Assembly: GCA_902363125.1 (NCBI GenBank)
Contig: CABIZD010000019.1
Span: 1-34,958, forward strand
Origin: Coriobacteriaceae bacterium
GTDB lineage: Bacteria > Actinomycetota > Coriobacteriia > Coriobacteriales > Coriobacteriaceae
Reading direction: 5' to 3'
Length of the DNA: 34,958 bases
Under the pieces are notes generated by a model. That model was not told the origin of the DNA and did not search any database. It worked only from the letters and a program-made list of their open reading frames with translations. The translations under genes and the position numbers were made by a program. Shown one piece after another: positions 7,785-17,765 of the stretch. Every line of letters starts with the position of its first letter. Within the stretch, counting starts at the first letter, position 1.

Positions 7785-9290
7785 ATGGAGCGTGCAAGCG
7801 GCGTCCTCATGCCCGTCTCATCTCTGCCCGGACCATACGGAATCGGCGGCTTTGGCTGGAATGCCTACGACTTCGTCGATTTTCTCGCCTCGTGCAAACA
7901 ACATTACTGGCAGATTCTGCCCCTTACGACGACCAGCTATGGCGATTCGCCCTATCAGTCGTTCTCGGCCCGCGCTGGCAACCCCAACTTTATCGACTTT
8001 GCCGAGCTTATCGAGGCAGGGTATCTGGAGCAGCGCGATATCGATGGCGTGTATCTGGGATCCGACCCCAGCAATGTCGACTACGGTGCTATCTTTGGCG
8101 GCCGCCGTCAGATTCTCGACCGCGCCGCTGAGCGCTTTGCCGCCGACAAGCCAGCCGATTTCGATGGCTTTATCCAAGCCAACGAGGACTGGCTCATCCC
8201 CTACTGTGAGTTCATGACCGTCAAAGAGGAGTGCGGTCTCAAGGCGTTTTGGGAGTGGCCCGCGGAGCTCCGCACCCGCGGCGAGGCTTCCGCCAAGGTC
8301 TGCGCCGACCATCCGGCGCGTATGCTCTACCACCAGATGACGCAGTACTTCTTCGATCGCCAGTGGAGCCGCCTCAAGGCCTATGCCAACGAGCGCGACA
8401 TTCTCATCATCGGCGACCTGCCCATCTATGTCTCGCGTGACTCCGTCGAGATGTGGGCGACACCTGAGCTCTTTAAGATCGACGCCGCCGGCAATCCCGT
8501 GAGCGTCGCCGGCACGCCGCCCGACCAGTTCTCGGCCACCGGCCAGTACTGGGGCAACCCCATCTACGACTGGGACGCCATGGAGTCCGACGGCTTCTCC
8601 TGGTGGGAGGGCCGCATTCGCGCCGCCCTCGACATGTACGACGTCATCCGCCTGGATCACTTCCGCGGCTTCGAGGCCTATTGGGAGGTGCCGTTCTCCT
8701 CGCCCGATTCGTCCTACGGTTCGTGGACGCAGGGTCCCGGCCTCAAGTTCTTCAAGACGCTCGAGGAAAAGCTCGGCACGCTGCCCATCATCGCCGAGGA
8801 CCTGGGCTTCCTCACCCCCGGCGTCATCGACATGCGCGACAACTCGGGCTTCCCCGGCATGAAGATCCTGCAGTTTGCCTTTGAGGGCACCAACTCGTAC
8901 TACCTGCCGCATAACTACATCGCCAACACCGTCGCCTACGTGGGCACCCACGACAACGAGACGGCGCGCGGCTGGTTTGAGGGAACGGCCACCCCGCGTC
9001 AGCGCGAGCAGGCAGCCCTGTACACCCATCAGCAGGCCGGCGAGCCTATCACCGACGCACTCAACCGAACCATCGCAGCCAGCGTGAGCGACACGTGCAT
9101 CTACACCATGCAGGACCTGCTCAACTTGGGCAACGAGGCGCGCATCAACACCCCTGCCACACTGGGCGGCAACTGGACCTGGCGCATGCTCGACGGCGCC
9201 ATCACCCGCGAGCTCGAGCACAAACTCACCGACTGGACCGAGACCTACTTCCGCATCCCGTCGGAAGCCGAAATCGAGCTTCCTCAATAG
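7785..9290 (+). CDS. malQ: 4-alpha-glucanotransferase MalQ (GH77)
   Basis: MalQ (amylomaltase) transfers alpha-1,4-glucan segments between maltodextrins and releases glucose, lengthening chains for phosphorolysis. The 501-residue protein has the GH77 core: LPGPYGIGGFG near the start, the nucleophile D291 in RLDHFRGFEAYW, acid/base E338 in IAEDLGFLTPG and D390 in GTHDNETARGWF. ATG 7785 is chosen because GGTGAG precedes it at good spacing; GTG 7773 and TTG 7770 are possible. It is followed by a terminator and then by the phosphorylase gene, its functional partner. A TreR-like operator sits in its promoter. Confidence 0.95.
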   Translation: MERASGVLMPVSSLPGPYGIGGFGWNAYDFVDFLASCKQHYWQILPLTTTSYGDSPYQSFSARAGNPNFIDFAELIEAGYLEQRDIDGVYLGSDPSNVDYGAIFGGRRQILDRAAERFAADKPADFDGFIQANEDWLIPYCEFMTVKEECGLKAFWEWPAELRTRGEASAKVCADHPARMLYHQMTQYFFDRQWSRLKAYANERDILIIGDLPIYVSRDSVEMWATPELFKIDAAGNPVSVAGTPPDQFSATGQYWGNPIYDWDAMESDGFSWWEGRIRAALDMYDVIRLDHFRGFEAYWEVPFSSPDSSYGSWTQGPGLKFFKTLEEKLGTLPIIAEDLGFLTPGVIDMRDNSGFPGMKILQFAFEGTNSYYLPHNYIANTVAYVGTHDNETARGWFEGTATPRQREQAALYTHQQAGEPITDALNRTIAASVSDTCIYTMQDLLNLGNEARINTPATLGGNWTWRMLDGAITRELEHKLTDWTETYFRIPSEAEIELPQ

Positions 9291-9338
9291 GAGCTACCGC
9301 GCCTGACCCCTCCCCACCGTGCGGACGCGCTTGCTTTT

Positions 9339-9378
9339 CCCGCGCGAGGCCACCCCAATCCCCTCGCGCGGGCTTCTT
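9339..9378 (+). terminator. malQ terminator
   Basis: An 11-bp GC-rich perfect stem, CCCGCGCGAGG with CCTCGCGCGGG, with a 12-nt loop, followed by CTTCTTAT. The T-run is short, so partial readthrough into the phosphorylase gene is likely. Confidence 0.6.
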
Positions 9379-9418
9379 ATGAATTGCAGACATGAAACAA
9401 CCCATCACAGGAGAAAAC

Positions 9419-11686
<2,268 letters not shown>

Positions 11687-11715
11687 TTTCGCTTCCCTTA
11701 CCCATCCTCTTGAGA

Positions 11716-11747
11716 AACGGAGTCGTGGCGACACGGCTCCGTTTTTT
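11716..11747 (+). terminator. Phosphorylase gene terminator
   Basis: A stem AACGGAG-CGTG with CACG-CTCCGTT (one T/G internal mismatch) and a run of six T, 29 bases after the stop codon. Confidence 0.9.
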
Positions 11748-11787
11748 GTGCCCGCACGTTACCCTGTGACCCGACTCGGCCAAACAA

Positions 11788-12003
11788 TCTCGATCTGTAA
11801 CAACTACTCAACCAAAACGATCCCAGCTGTTACAGATCGAGACATACCAGCCCCACCCTTTGGGTTTATCTCGATCTGTAACATCTAGCAGCTGAAATTC
11901 GCCTTTGGTGTTACAGATTTAGATGAAATGGTTAGCTCGGCGGAACCGTCTCGATCTGTAACATCTAACGTCCGAAATCGGCCCTACCTGTTACAGATCG
12001 AGA
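11788..12003. repeat. Six-arm alternating inverted-repeat array, 40-bp period
   Basis: A 15-nt sequence, TCTCGATCTGTAACA, occurs at 11788, 11869 and 11949, and its reverse complement at 11828, 11909 (two changes, ...GATTTAGA) and 11989. Starts are therefore 40, 41, 40, 40 and 40 bases apart, with 25-26 nt of unrelated sequence between arms. The spacers inside units two and three share TCTA at the start and GAAAT in the middle. The array fills most of the 457-base gap between two terminators (11716-11747, plus; 12030-12075, minus), so neither flanking operon should transcribe it. No open frame of note and no cas-like gene is nearby. Function is unknown; a regularly spaced protein-binding array is the simplest reading. 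Confidence 0.93.
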
Positions 12004-12029
12004 CAAACGACCGGCCAGACAACCCCAAC

Positions 12030-12075
12030 ACAAAGAAAGGCTCCCCTCTCGCCCAGTGGACGGGAGGGGAGCCTT
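12030..12075 (-). terminator. Terminator of the maltodextrin ABC operon
   Basis: A 12-bp perfect stem, AAGGCTCCCCTC with GAGGGGAGCCTT (12037-12048, 12064-12075), followed on the minus strand by TCTTTG. It lies about 70 bases after the ATPase gene stop. The 68 bases 12076-12143 show nothing else. Confidence 0.8.
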
Positions 12076-12143
12076 ATATGTGACCGCGGCAAAAGGATGG
12101 CAATACCGCAGTCGCCCAAAGGGAGGGCCTGGATGCACCGGGC

Positions 12144-13343
12144 CTAGATAAGGTTCTTGCCAGAGACCTTATCGAAGAGGTGGGTCGCGTTCTTCTCGAA
12201 CTTGAACCAGATGGTGTCGCCAGCCTTGAGCGCGCCCTTGGCCTCGAGGTCGACGACGGGGATAATCAGAACAAACTGGCCGTCGGGAGCGGTCACGTGG
12301 ACATGCTCGGTCGAGCCCATGAGCTCGGTCACCTCGACGGTACCCTGGAGCGCGCCCTCCTCGCCCTTGTCGGCAAGCAGGATCTGCTCGGGACGCACGC
12401 CGGCCGTAATCTCCTTCACGTCGCCGCCGTCCCAGTTGAGGGCAAGCTGAGCGCAAGTCTCGGGGGCGAGCGCCACGTTCATATCCTCGGTCTTGACGGT
12501 AAAGCCGTTGCCCGAGCGCACCAGCTGGGCATCGAAGAAATTCATCTGCGGCACGCCGATGAAGCCGGCGACGAAGATGTTCGCGGGATGGTTGAAGACC
12601 TCCTGCGGCGTGGCGATCTGCTGGACAACGCCGTCCTTCATGACCACGATGCGGTCGCCAAGGGTCATGGCCTCGGTCTGGTCGTGAGTAACGTAGATGA
12701 AGGTGCCCTTAATCTCGTGACGCAGCTTAATGAGCTCGGCACGCATCTGGTTACGCAGCTTGGCGTCCAGGTTGGACAGCGGCTCGTCCATCAGGAAGAC
12801 CTTGGGGTCACGCACGATGGCGCGGCCGATAGCGACACGCTGGCGTTGGCCGCCGGAGAGCGCCTTGGGCTTACGGTCGAGGTACTCGGTAATGCCCAGA
12901 ATCTCGGCAGCGGAGCGAACCTTGCGGTCGATCTCGTCCTTGGGGACCTTCTTGAGCTCAAGCGTAAACGCCATGTTCTCGTACACCGTCATATTGGGGT
13001 ACAGAGCATAGCTCTGGAACACCATGGCGATGTCGCGGTCCTTGGGTGCCACGTCGTTGACGCGCTTGCCATCGATGAGCACATCGCCCGAGGTGATGTC
13101 CTCCAGGCCGGCGACCATGCGCATCGTCGTGGACTTGCCGCAGCCAGAGGGGCCAACGAGGACGACGAACTCCTGGTCGTGAACGGTGAGGTTGAAGTCC
13201 TCTACAGCGAGCACACCGTCCTCGGTAACCTTGAGGTTGTGTTTCTTCTCCTCGGTCTTCTTCTTTTTGCCAAAGAAGCCCTTCTTTTTTGACTCGTTGT
13301 TGGGATACACCTTCTGAACATGTTTGAGAACGATCTCGGCCAT
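12144..13343 (-). CDS. ABC transporter ATPase, MalK/MsmX/UgpC type
   Basis: This is the cytoplasmic ATPase that energises carbohydrate import. The 399-residue protein has Walker A GPSGCGKST, the Q-loop in MVFQSYALYPN, signature LSGGQRQRVAIGRA, Walker B VFLMDEPLSNLD and the switch histidine in YVTHDQTEAMT, then a C-terminal TOBE/regulatory domain (about 240-399). Unusually, about 27 residues rich in lysine (KKKGFFGKKKKTEEKK, residues about 19-34) are inserted before the first core strand motif AVEDFNLTV. It is the last gene of the binding protein-permease-permease-ATPase operon, so it probably serves the maltodextrin permeases here, and MsmX-type ATPases may also serve others. Confidence 0.93.
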   Translation of the reverse strand: MAEIVLKHVQKVYPNNESKKKGFFGKKKKTEEKKHNLKVTEDGVLAVEDFNLTVHDQEFVVLVGPSGCGKSTTMRMVAGLEDITSGDVLIDGKRVNDVAPKDRDIAMVFQSYALYPNMTVYENMAFTLELKKVPKDEIDRKVRSAAEILGITEYLDRKPKALSGGQRQRVAIGRAIVRDPKVFLMDEPLSNLDAKLRNQMRAELIKLRHEIKGTFIYVTHDQTEAMTLGDRIVVMKDGVVQQIATPQEVFNHPANIFVAGFIGVPQMNFFDAQLVRSGNGFTVKTEDMNVALAPETCAQLALNWDGGDVKEITAGVRPEQILLADKGEEGALQGTVEVTELMGSTEHVHVTAPDGQFVLIIPVVDLEAKGALKAGDTIWFKFEKNATHLFDKVSGKNLI

Positions 13344-13361
13344 GTCTCTACCTTTCGATAC

Positions 13362-13386
13362 GCGGCGCCGCGCTGAGGGGCGCCGC
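13362..13386 (-). other. Intercistronic hairpin between permease and ATPase genes
   Basis: An 8-bp GC stem, GCGGCGCC with GGCGCCGC, with a 9-nt loop and no T-run. It may stabilise or partly attenuate the operon mRNA; this is inferred from position only. Confidence 0.4.
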
Positions 13387-13411
13387 AGAAACTTGCAAAA
13401 CAGTTACGGCA

Positions 13412-14251
13412 TCAGCCCTTGACGGCACCTGCCACCACGCCGTCGATGATGTACTTCTGACAGAGGATGTACATGATGACGATGGGGATAACGACCATCA
13501 TGATGCAGGCCATCATGGGGCCGAGCTCGACGTGGCCGTAGCCGCCGCGGAAGTACTGGATCAAGATAGGAATGGTCTTGTACTTGGTGGAGTCGAGCGT
13601 AAGGTAGGGCAGCAGATAGTCGTTCCAGACCCACATGGTCTCGAGGATGCCGACCGAAAGATAGGTGGGCTTCATGATGGGAAGGACGATCTTAAAGAAC
13701 ACCTGGACCGGGTTGCAGCCATCAATCATGGCCGCCTCCTCGATCTCGAGCGGGATGTTCTTTACAAAACCGGCGAACATAAAGACCGCCAGGCCCGCGC
13801 CAAAGCCGAGGTAGATAAAGCAGATGTTGAACGGCGTGTTGAAGCCGATGCGGTCCGCCAAATTGGACAGCGTGAACATGAGCATCTGGAAGGGCACGAC
13901 CATCGAGAACACGAACAGGTAATAGAAGAAGTTCGAGATCTTGTTGTTGACACGAACCACGTACCAAGCGCACATGGAGCAGCACACCAAGATCAGCACG
14001 ACCGACGTGACCGTGATGATGAGCGAGTACATAAATGCCGAGGCAAAGCCCTGCTCGTTAAGGGCGTGCATGTAGTTTGCGAGGCCGTTGAACGTCTCGG
14101 GCGTGAGCAGATCGAACGCCGTGGTGGTGCTGATTGCGGTCGCTTTCTTAAAGGAATTGAGCGCAATCATGAACACGGGGTAGATCCACGCGAGCGACAG
14201 AATCGTAAAGAAAATCGAGAGCGCGCGGTTGATAACCTTATCGCGTTTCAT
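13412..14251 (-). CDS. Carbohydrate ABC transporter permease, MalG type
   Basis: A 279-residue membrane protein with six predicted helices and the cytoplasmic EAA loop EEAAMIDGCNPVQVFFKIVLP, which contacts the ATPase. It pairs with the MalF-type permease upstream: the ATG overlaps the preceding stop in TAATG, and a full AAGGAGGTG ribosome binding site lies before it, so the two are translationally coupled. CUT1-family membership (oligosaccharide import) follows from the operon content and the permease type. The substrate, probably maltodextrin, is inferred from the neighbouring malQ and phosphorylase. Confidence 0.92.
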   Translation of the reverse strand: MKRDKVINRALSIFFTILSLAWIYPVFMIALNSFKKATAISTTTAFDLLTPETFNGLANYMHALNEQGFASAFMYSLIITVTSVVLILVCCSMCAWYVVRVNNKISNFFYYLFVFSMVVPFQMLMFTLSNLADRIGFNTPFNICFIYLGFGAGLAVFMFAGFVKNIPLEIEEAAMIDGCNPVQVFFKIVLPIMKPTYLSVGILETMWVWNDYLLPYLTLDSTKYKTIPILIQYFRGGYGHVELGPMMACIMMVVIPIVIMYILCQKYIIDGVVAGAVKG

Positions 14252-15105
14252 TACTGCTGCACCTCCTTGGACCTCGTGGCCTTAAGCTGAATCATGGAGA
14301 TGGCTACGACCAGGATGCAGAAGATAACCGCCTTGGCCTGACCGATGCCCTGCCATGCGATACCGGCACGCGAATAGAACGTGTTGTAGATGTTCAGGGC
14401 GAGCATCTCGGTGGAGTGCGCGGGAGCGCCGCCGGTAAGGGCGAGGTTCTGGTCGAACAGCTTAAAGCCGTTGGTGATGGACAGGAACAGGCAGATGGTG
14501 ATGGTCGGCATCAGGTTAGGGATCTTAACCTTCCAAAACGTCTGCCATGCCGTGGCACCGTCGACCTTGGCGGCCTCGATGTAGTCGGACGGAATGGACT
14601 GCAGACCAGCGATGTAGATGATCATCATGTAGCCGACCTGCTGCCACAGGGTCAGGATGATAAGGCCCCAGAAGCCAGCAGCAGAGTTAAGGGCGATGAG
14701 CTGGGCGCCCACGTTGGAGAGCAGGCAGTTGATCAGAATCTGCCAGATGTAGCCCAGCACGATGCCGCCGATCAGGTTAGGCATAAAGAAGATCGTACGG
14801 AAGATGTTGGTGCCCTTGAGCGCTTTGCGGGTGAGCGCCTGCGCGATGGCGAGGGCGATCACGTTGATGAGCACCGTCGACAGGAAGGCAAACGCCACGG
14901 TAAAGAAGAACGACGTGGCAAACTGCGGATCGGACAGTGCGCGCACGTAGTTCTCAATACCGACAAAATGCGCGTTGTTAATGGTAATAAACTGGCAGAA
15001 CGAGAGATAGAAGCCCTGGATAAAGGGAATCACGAACCCGATCATAAACGCCAGGCACGTGGGCAGCATAAAGAGCGGCCACCAGCGCTTGAGTGCTTTG
15101 CCCAT
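14251..15105 (-). CDS. Carbohydrate ABC transporter permease, MalF type
   Basis: A 284-residue inner-membrane protein with about six helices and the EAA motif EAAKVDGATAWQTFWKVKIP. The sequence starts MGKALKRWWPLFMLPT, giving a short basic cytoplasmic tail before helix one, without the large extra periplasmic loop of Escherichia coli MalF, so it is of the shorter Gram-positive CUT1 type. AAGGACCC is the ribosome binding site, a few bases before the ATG. It forms the heterodimeric channel with the MalG-type protein that follows. A strong hairpin separates it from the binding-protein gene. Confidence 0.92.
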   Translation of the reverse strand: MGKALKRWWPLFMLPTCLAFMIGFVIPFIQGFYLSFCQFITINNAHFVGIENYVRALSDPQFATSFFFTVAFAFLSTVLINVIALAIAQALTRKALKGTNIFRTIFFMPNLIGGIVLGYIWQILINCLLSNVGAQLIALNSAAGFWGLIILTLWQQVGYMMIIYIAGLQSIPSDYIEAAKVDGATAWQTFWKVKIPNLMPTITICLFLSITNGFKLFDQNLALTGGAPAHSTEMLALNIYNTFYSRAGIAWQGIGQAKAVIFCILVVAISMIQLKATRSKEVQQ

Positions 15106-15125
15106 AGAAGGGTCCTTTCAATATG

Positions 15126-15161
15126 CAGGGGGCGGGCAAACCAACGTCTGCCCGCCCCCTG
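15126..15161 (-). other. Intercistronic hairpin between binding-protein and permease genes
   Basis: A perfect 13-bp stem, CAGGGGGCGGGCA with TGCCCGCCCCCTG, and a 10-nt loop, with no T-run. Stable hairpins after a binding-protein gene usually protect its mRNA and give more binding protein than permease; that role is inferred here. Confidence 0.65.
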
Positions 15162-15192
15162 TCGCTAATCAGATAGCTTGGGCAGCAACTAC

Positions 15193-16509
15193 TTACTCGG
15201 AAGCAGCCTTCTCGGTCTTCCAGCCATCGACGAAGGCGTTCTTGACGCCGTCCCACTTGCTGTTATCGGCAGCGTAGGCAATCAGAGCCTGCTTGAGGTT
15301 CTTCTTCCACTCCTCGGAGGGGATGTAGACGAAGTCCCAAGCGACGGTCTTCTTGCCGTCCTTGGCCATGGCAACGGCCTGCTGCGAGAAGACGTTGGTG
15401 GTTTCCTTGGCGCTCTTGAACGGAGCGGTCAGACCCATCTTGTCGGCGATGATGCTGGTCGGGGTGTCAGCGGTGACGCACCAGTACATGAAGTCCTCGG
15501 TGGCCTTCTGGGCATCCTCGGAAGCCTGGGAGCTGACGCACCAGTAGTTCTCGCCGCCGGAGCACAGGCCCTGGTTCTCCTCGCCGTCGACGCCGATGTA
15601 GATCGGCAGCATGCCGAGCTGGTCGTCGGTCATACCGGCCTTGGTGAGGTCAGCGTATGCCCAAGAGCCGTTCTGATAGAAGACGGCCTTGCCGGTTGCG
15701 AACTCGTTGGTGGCGTCGTCGCCGGTCTTGGAGGCAAGCTGCGAAGGATCGCAGGTGGAGTCGGTGATGTACAGGTCGAAAATCTGCTTGAAGTTGTCGA
15801 GATACTCGCCCTTGATCTCGTCGTCCTCCTGGTTGTGCTCCTTCTCGAACTCGTAGTAGAGCGGGAGGTTGGCGAGGTGGGTGGTGTAGCGCCAGCTGGA
15901 GGAGTCATCCATGCCGGCAGAAGTGAAGGCACCCTCAACGCCAAGCTCGTCCTTGCGGGCCTGGATGTCGTCGGCACAAGCCTTCAGCTTGTCGAAGGAG
16001 TTGATGTCCTCGGCCTTGTAGCCAGCCTTCTCGAGCAGCTGCTTGTTGTAAATGATGCCGTAGCTCTCCTGGACCCAGTCGATGCCCAGATCCTTGCCAT
16101 CGGACTGCAGAGCCAGGGAGTCGTCAATGAGCTCACCGCGGAGCTTGGTATCGGACAGGTCGGCGCAGTAATCCTTCCAGTTCTTAAGACCGGTGGGGCC
16201 GTTGACCTGGAACAGGGTCGGAGCGGAGCTCTTGGACATCTCGGACTTGAGCTTCTCCTCGTAGGTGTTGGAGGCAGCGGTCACGATCTTGACCTCGACG
16301 CCCTTCTCCTTCTTATAGGCCTTGGCGATCTCCTTCCACTCCTTGTCGACCTCGGGCTTGAATTGGAGGAAGTAGACCTCGGCAGCGTCACCAGAAGCAG
16401 AGGAGCCGGAGCCGGCGGAGCCACCGCAGCCCACGAGACCCAGACCAAGAACCGCAGCCGCGGAACCAGCAAAGCCCAGGAACTGCCTTCTGCTCATTTC
16501 GTTCTTCAT
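15193..16509 (-). CDS. Extracellular sugar-binding lipoprotein of the ABC importer (MalE-like)
   Basis: The 438-residue protein begins with a twin-arginine lipoprotein signal (SRRQFLGFAGSAAAVLG) and a lipobox LVGC, so it should be exported and anchored by lipid at that cysteine. A S/G-rich linker leads to a class I solute-binding domain of CUT1 type (WKEIAKAYKKEKGVEVKIVT, FQVNGPTGLKNW, GKAVFYQNGSWAY). ATG 16509 is chosen because AAAGGGTGG lies six bases upstream; GTG 16527 overlaps that site. It heads the importer operon, with two TreR-like sites upstream. Substrate is probably maltodextrin, by context. Confidence 0.92.
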   Translation of the reverse strand: MKNEMSRRQFLGFAGSAAAVLGLGLVGCGGSAGSGSSASGDAAEVYFLQFKPEVDKEWKEIAKAYKKEKGVEVKIVTAASNTYEEKLKSEMSKSSAPTLFQVNGPTGLKNWKDYCADLSDTKLRGELIDDSLALQSDGKDLGIDWVQESYGIIYNKQLLEKAGYKAEDINSFDKLKACADDIQARKDELGVEGAFTSAGMDDSSSWRYTTHLANLPLYYEFEKEHNQEDDEIKGEYLDNFKQIFDLYITDSTCDPSQLASKTGDDATNEFATGKAVFYQNGSWAYADLTKAGMTDDQLGMLPIYIGVDGEENQGLCSGGENYWCVSSQASEDAQKATEDFMYWCVTADTPTSIIADKMGLTAPFKSAKETTNVFSQQAVAMAKDGKKTVAWDFVYIPSEEWKKNLKQALIAYAADNSKWDGVKNAFVDGWKTEKAASE

Positions 16510-16617
16510 TACAATCCACCCTTTCACACCGTGGCGGCACCCTTTGCCGCCGCCTTCGGAGATTGGCTCGGGGACTTTGCCCCTTTTGCTGATTTGTACA
16601 ATACGCTATTTGGCTAG

Positions 16618-16629
16618 TTGTTTGAACAA
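16618..16629 (-). promoter_or_regulatory. TreR-like operator, proximal site of the importer operon
   Basis: TTGTTTGAACAA is an imperfect palindrome (TTGTT-TG-AACAA) matching the consensus TTGTTTAAACAA found upstream of malQ, the regulator and the PTS gene. It is 109 bases upstream of the binding-protein start. Confidence 0.5.
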
Positions 16630-16693
16630 GTATTACTAGAGCGGTAGAAAAACTTCGGTGAACGGTAATATTCAACTTGATACTTGACAAGTT

Positions 16694-16705
16694 TTGTATA
16701 AACAA
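16694..16705 (-). promoter_or_regulatory. TreR-like operator, distal site of the importer operon
   Basis: On the minus strand TTGTTTATACAA differs by one base from TTGTATATACAA, the operator known for Bacillus subtilis TreR. Its TTGTTT half, 17 bp and TATCAA could be the operon promoter, placing the site over the -35 box. The 289-base gap 16528-16816 holds this, the proximal site and the terminator of the regulator gene. Confidence 0.5.
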
Positions 16706-16727
16706 TTATTTGTTATCGAATGCAGAG

Positions 16728-16774
16728 AAAACGCCCGGTCAAGCCGATGCATCGTCGGTTTGACCGGGCGTTTT
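16728..16774 (-). terminator. Terminator of the TreR-like gene (bidirectional shape)
   Basis: AAAACGCCCGGTCAA-CCGA pairs with TCGG-TTGACCGGGCGTTTT, a stem of about 19 bp with one mismatch and an AT-flanked end on both strands. It lies 43 bases after the regulator stop and insulates the importer promoter. Confidence 0.85.
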
Positions 16775-16816
16775 CGCTTTGAGGGCATAAGTCTCGTCAG
16801 GCTGCGAGCTAGCCGG

Positions 16817-17536
16817 CTATCGCTTGGAGTTGACGCGGTAGTGGAAGATCTCGGGATGCGTGCGGGCATGCGTGACCTCAAACAAGATGCCGTCCGAGGT
16901 GTACGACTGGCTCTCCATGACGGCGACACAGTTGTACTTACCAAGGTCAAGATAGCTGCAGTCCTCATCGTTGGCGAGCTCGACACTCACCGTACGACGG
17001 CTCGCCATCACCTTGACGCCGCGTTTGTGCTCCAGATAGTCGTAAATTGACTTTGCGGCGATCTCGGGCGTCAGACCCTTGGCGATCGACTCCAAAAAGT
17101 AACCATGGTCTACTTGGCGCGCATTGCCGTTAAGGCTTCGGACACGCACCACGCGAATCAGCTCCTCGCCCACCTTAAAGCCCAGGCGACGAGAGAGTTG
17201 CTCAGTGCAAATCAAATGTTCAAAAGACTTGACCTCGGTCGATGCGACGGCATTGTTGCGTTTTGCGAACTCGCCAAACGACTCAACCTCTTCGAGTGCG
17301 CCCAACATGTCGGTTTCGCCCTTAAGCCAAATAACGCGCACGCCCTTGCCGTGTATGGGCTGCACAAACATCCCGTCGGCCAGCATACCCAAGGCGCGAC
17401 GGACGGTATTGCGCGTGCATCCGAACTCCGCGGTCAGCTCGGCTTCGGTTGGCAGCATCTCCTGAAACGCATAGGTCCCGTTAATGATGCGCGAACGGAT
17501 CTCACGGTAGATTCCTTCGTAAATCGCTTTTGGCAT
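16817..17536 (-). CDS. TreR-like GntR/UTRA repressor of alpha-glucoside genes
   Basis: The 239-residue protein has a winged helix-turn-helix (MLPTEAELTAEFGCTRNTVR, HGKGVRVIW) and a UTRA domain ending VAVMESQSYTSDGILFEVTH, close to the C-terminal signature of trehalose repressor TreR. TreR proteins bind trehalose-6-phosphate; a related phosphorylated disaccharide such as maltose-6'-phosphate would suit the adjacent PTS gene. ATG 17536 is chosen because AGAGGTGA lies four bases upstream; an ATG 45 bases earlier has no such site. It is divergent from the PTS gene, with operator-like sites on both sides of the intergenic region. Assignment as the local regulator is inference from the shared sites. 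Confidence 0.88.
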   Translation of the reverse strand: MPKAIYEGIYREIRSRIINGTYAFQEMLPTEAELTAEFGCTRNTVRRALGMLADGMFVQPIHGKGVRVIWLKGETDMLGALEEVESFGEFAKRNNAVASTEVKSFEHLICTEQLSRRLGFKVGEELIRVVRVRSLNGNARQVDHGYFLESIAKGLTPEIAAKSIYDYLEHKRGVKVMASRRTVSVELANDEDCSYLDLGKYNCVAVMESQSYTSDGILFEVTHARTHPEIFHYRVNSKR

Positions 17537-17590
17537 GACTTCACCTCTACATTGTTCATTTCCGGCTAGGCACGATAGCATTTCTTAAAG

Positions 17591-17602
17591 TTGTTTAAAC
17601 CG
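17591..17602 (-). promoter_or_regulatory. TreR-like operator at the regulator promoter
   Basis: TTGTTTAAACCG shares ten bases exactly with the sites at malQ and at 17713. A TATCGT -10-like box of the regulator gene lies downstream on the minus strand, so the site covers its -35 region, consistent with autorepression. A separate palindrome AACCGTTGACGGTT lies at 17627-17640. Confidence 0.5.
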
Positions 17603-17712
17603 AATATCGGTAAAGCGACAGGATTTAACCGTTGACGGTTTCTGTCATGCCCAAATCGGTTTCGCTCAAAACTGCCGGTACGACAATCGTCTGGTCCTCT
17701 ACAATGAATCCA

Positions 17713-17724
17713 TTGTTTAAACGT
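17713..17724 (+). promoter_or_regulatory. TreR-like operator at the PTS gene promoter
   Basis: TTGTTTAAACGT lies 8 bp after a TACAAT -10 box (17700-17705) and 41 bases before the PTS start, so a bound repressor would block early elongation. Confidence 0.5.
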
Positions 17725-17765
17725 TTCCCCACGCGCAACGCGCCTCGATATTCGGAAGGCAGAAC

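Noticed and set aside
11788..12003. CRISPR array
   Set aside because: Repeats are only 15 nt, alternate in orientation, number six and have no cas gene near; CRISPR repeats are direct and longer.
15178..16617. Long plus-strand frame opposite the sugar-binding lipoprotein gene
   Set aside because: The minus strand encodes a clear lipoprotein with signal and lipobox; the plus frame is a valine/leucine/glycine-rich mirror without a start region.
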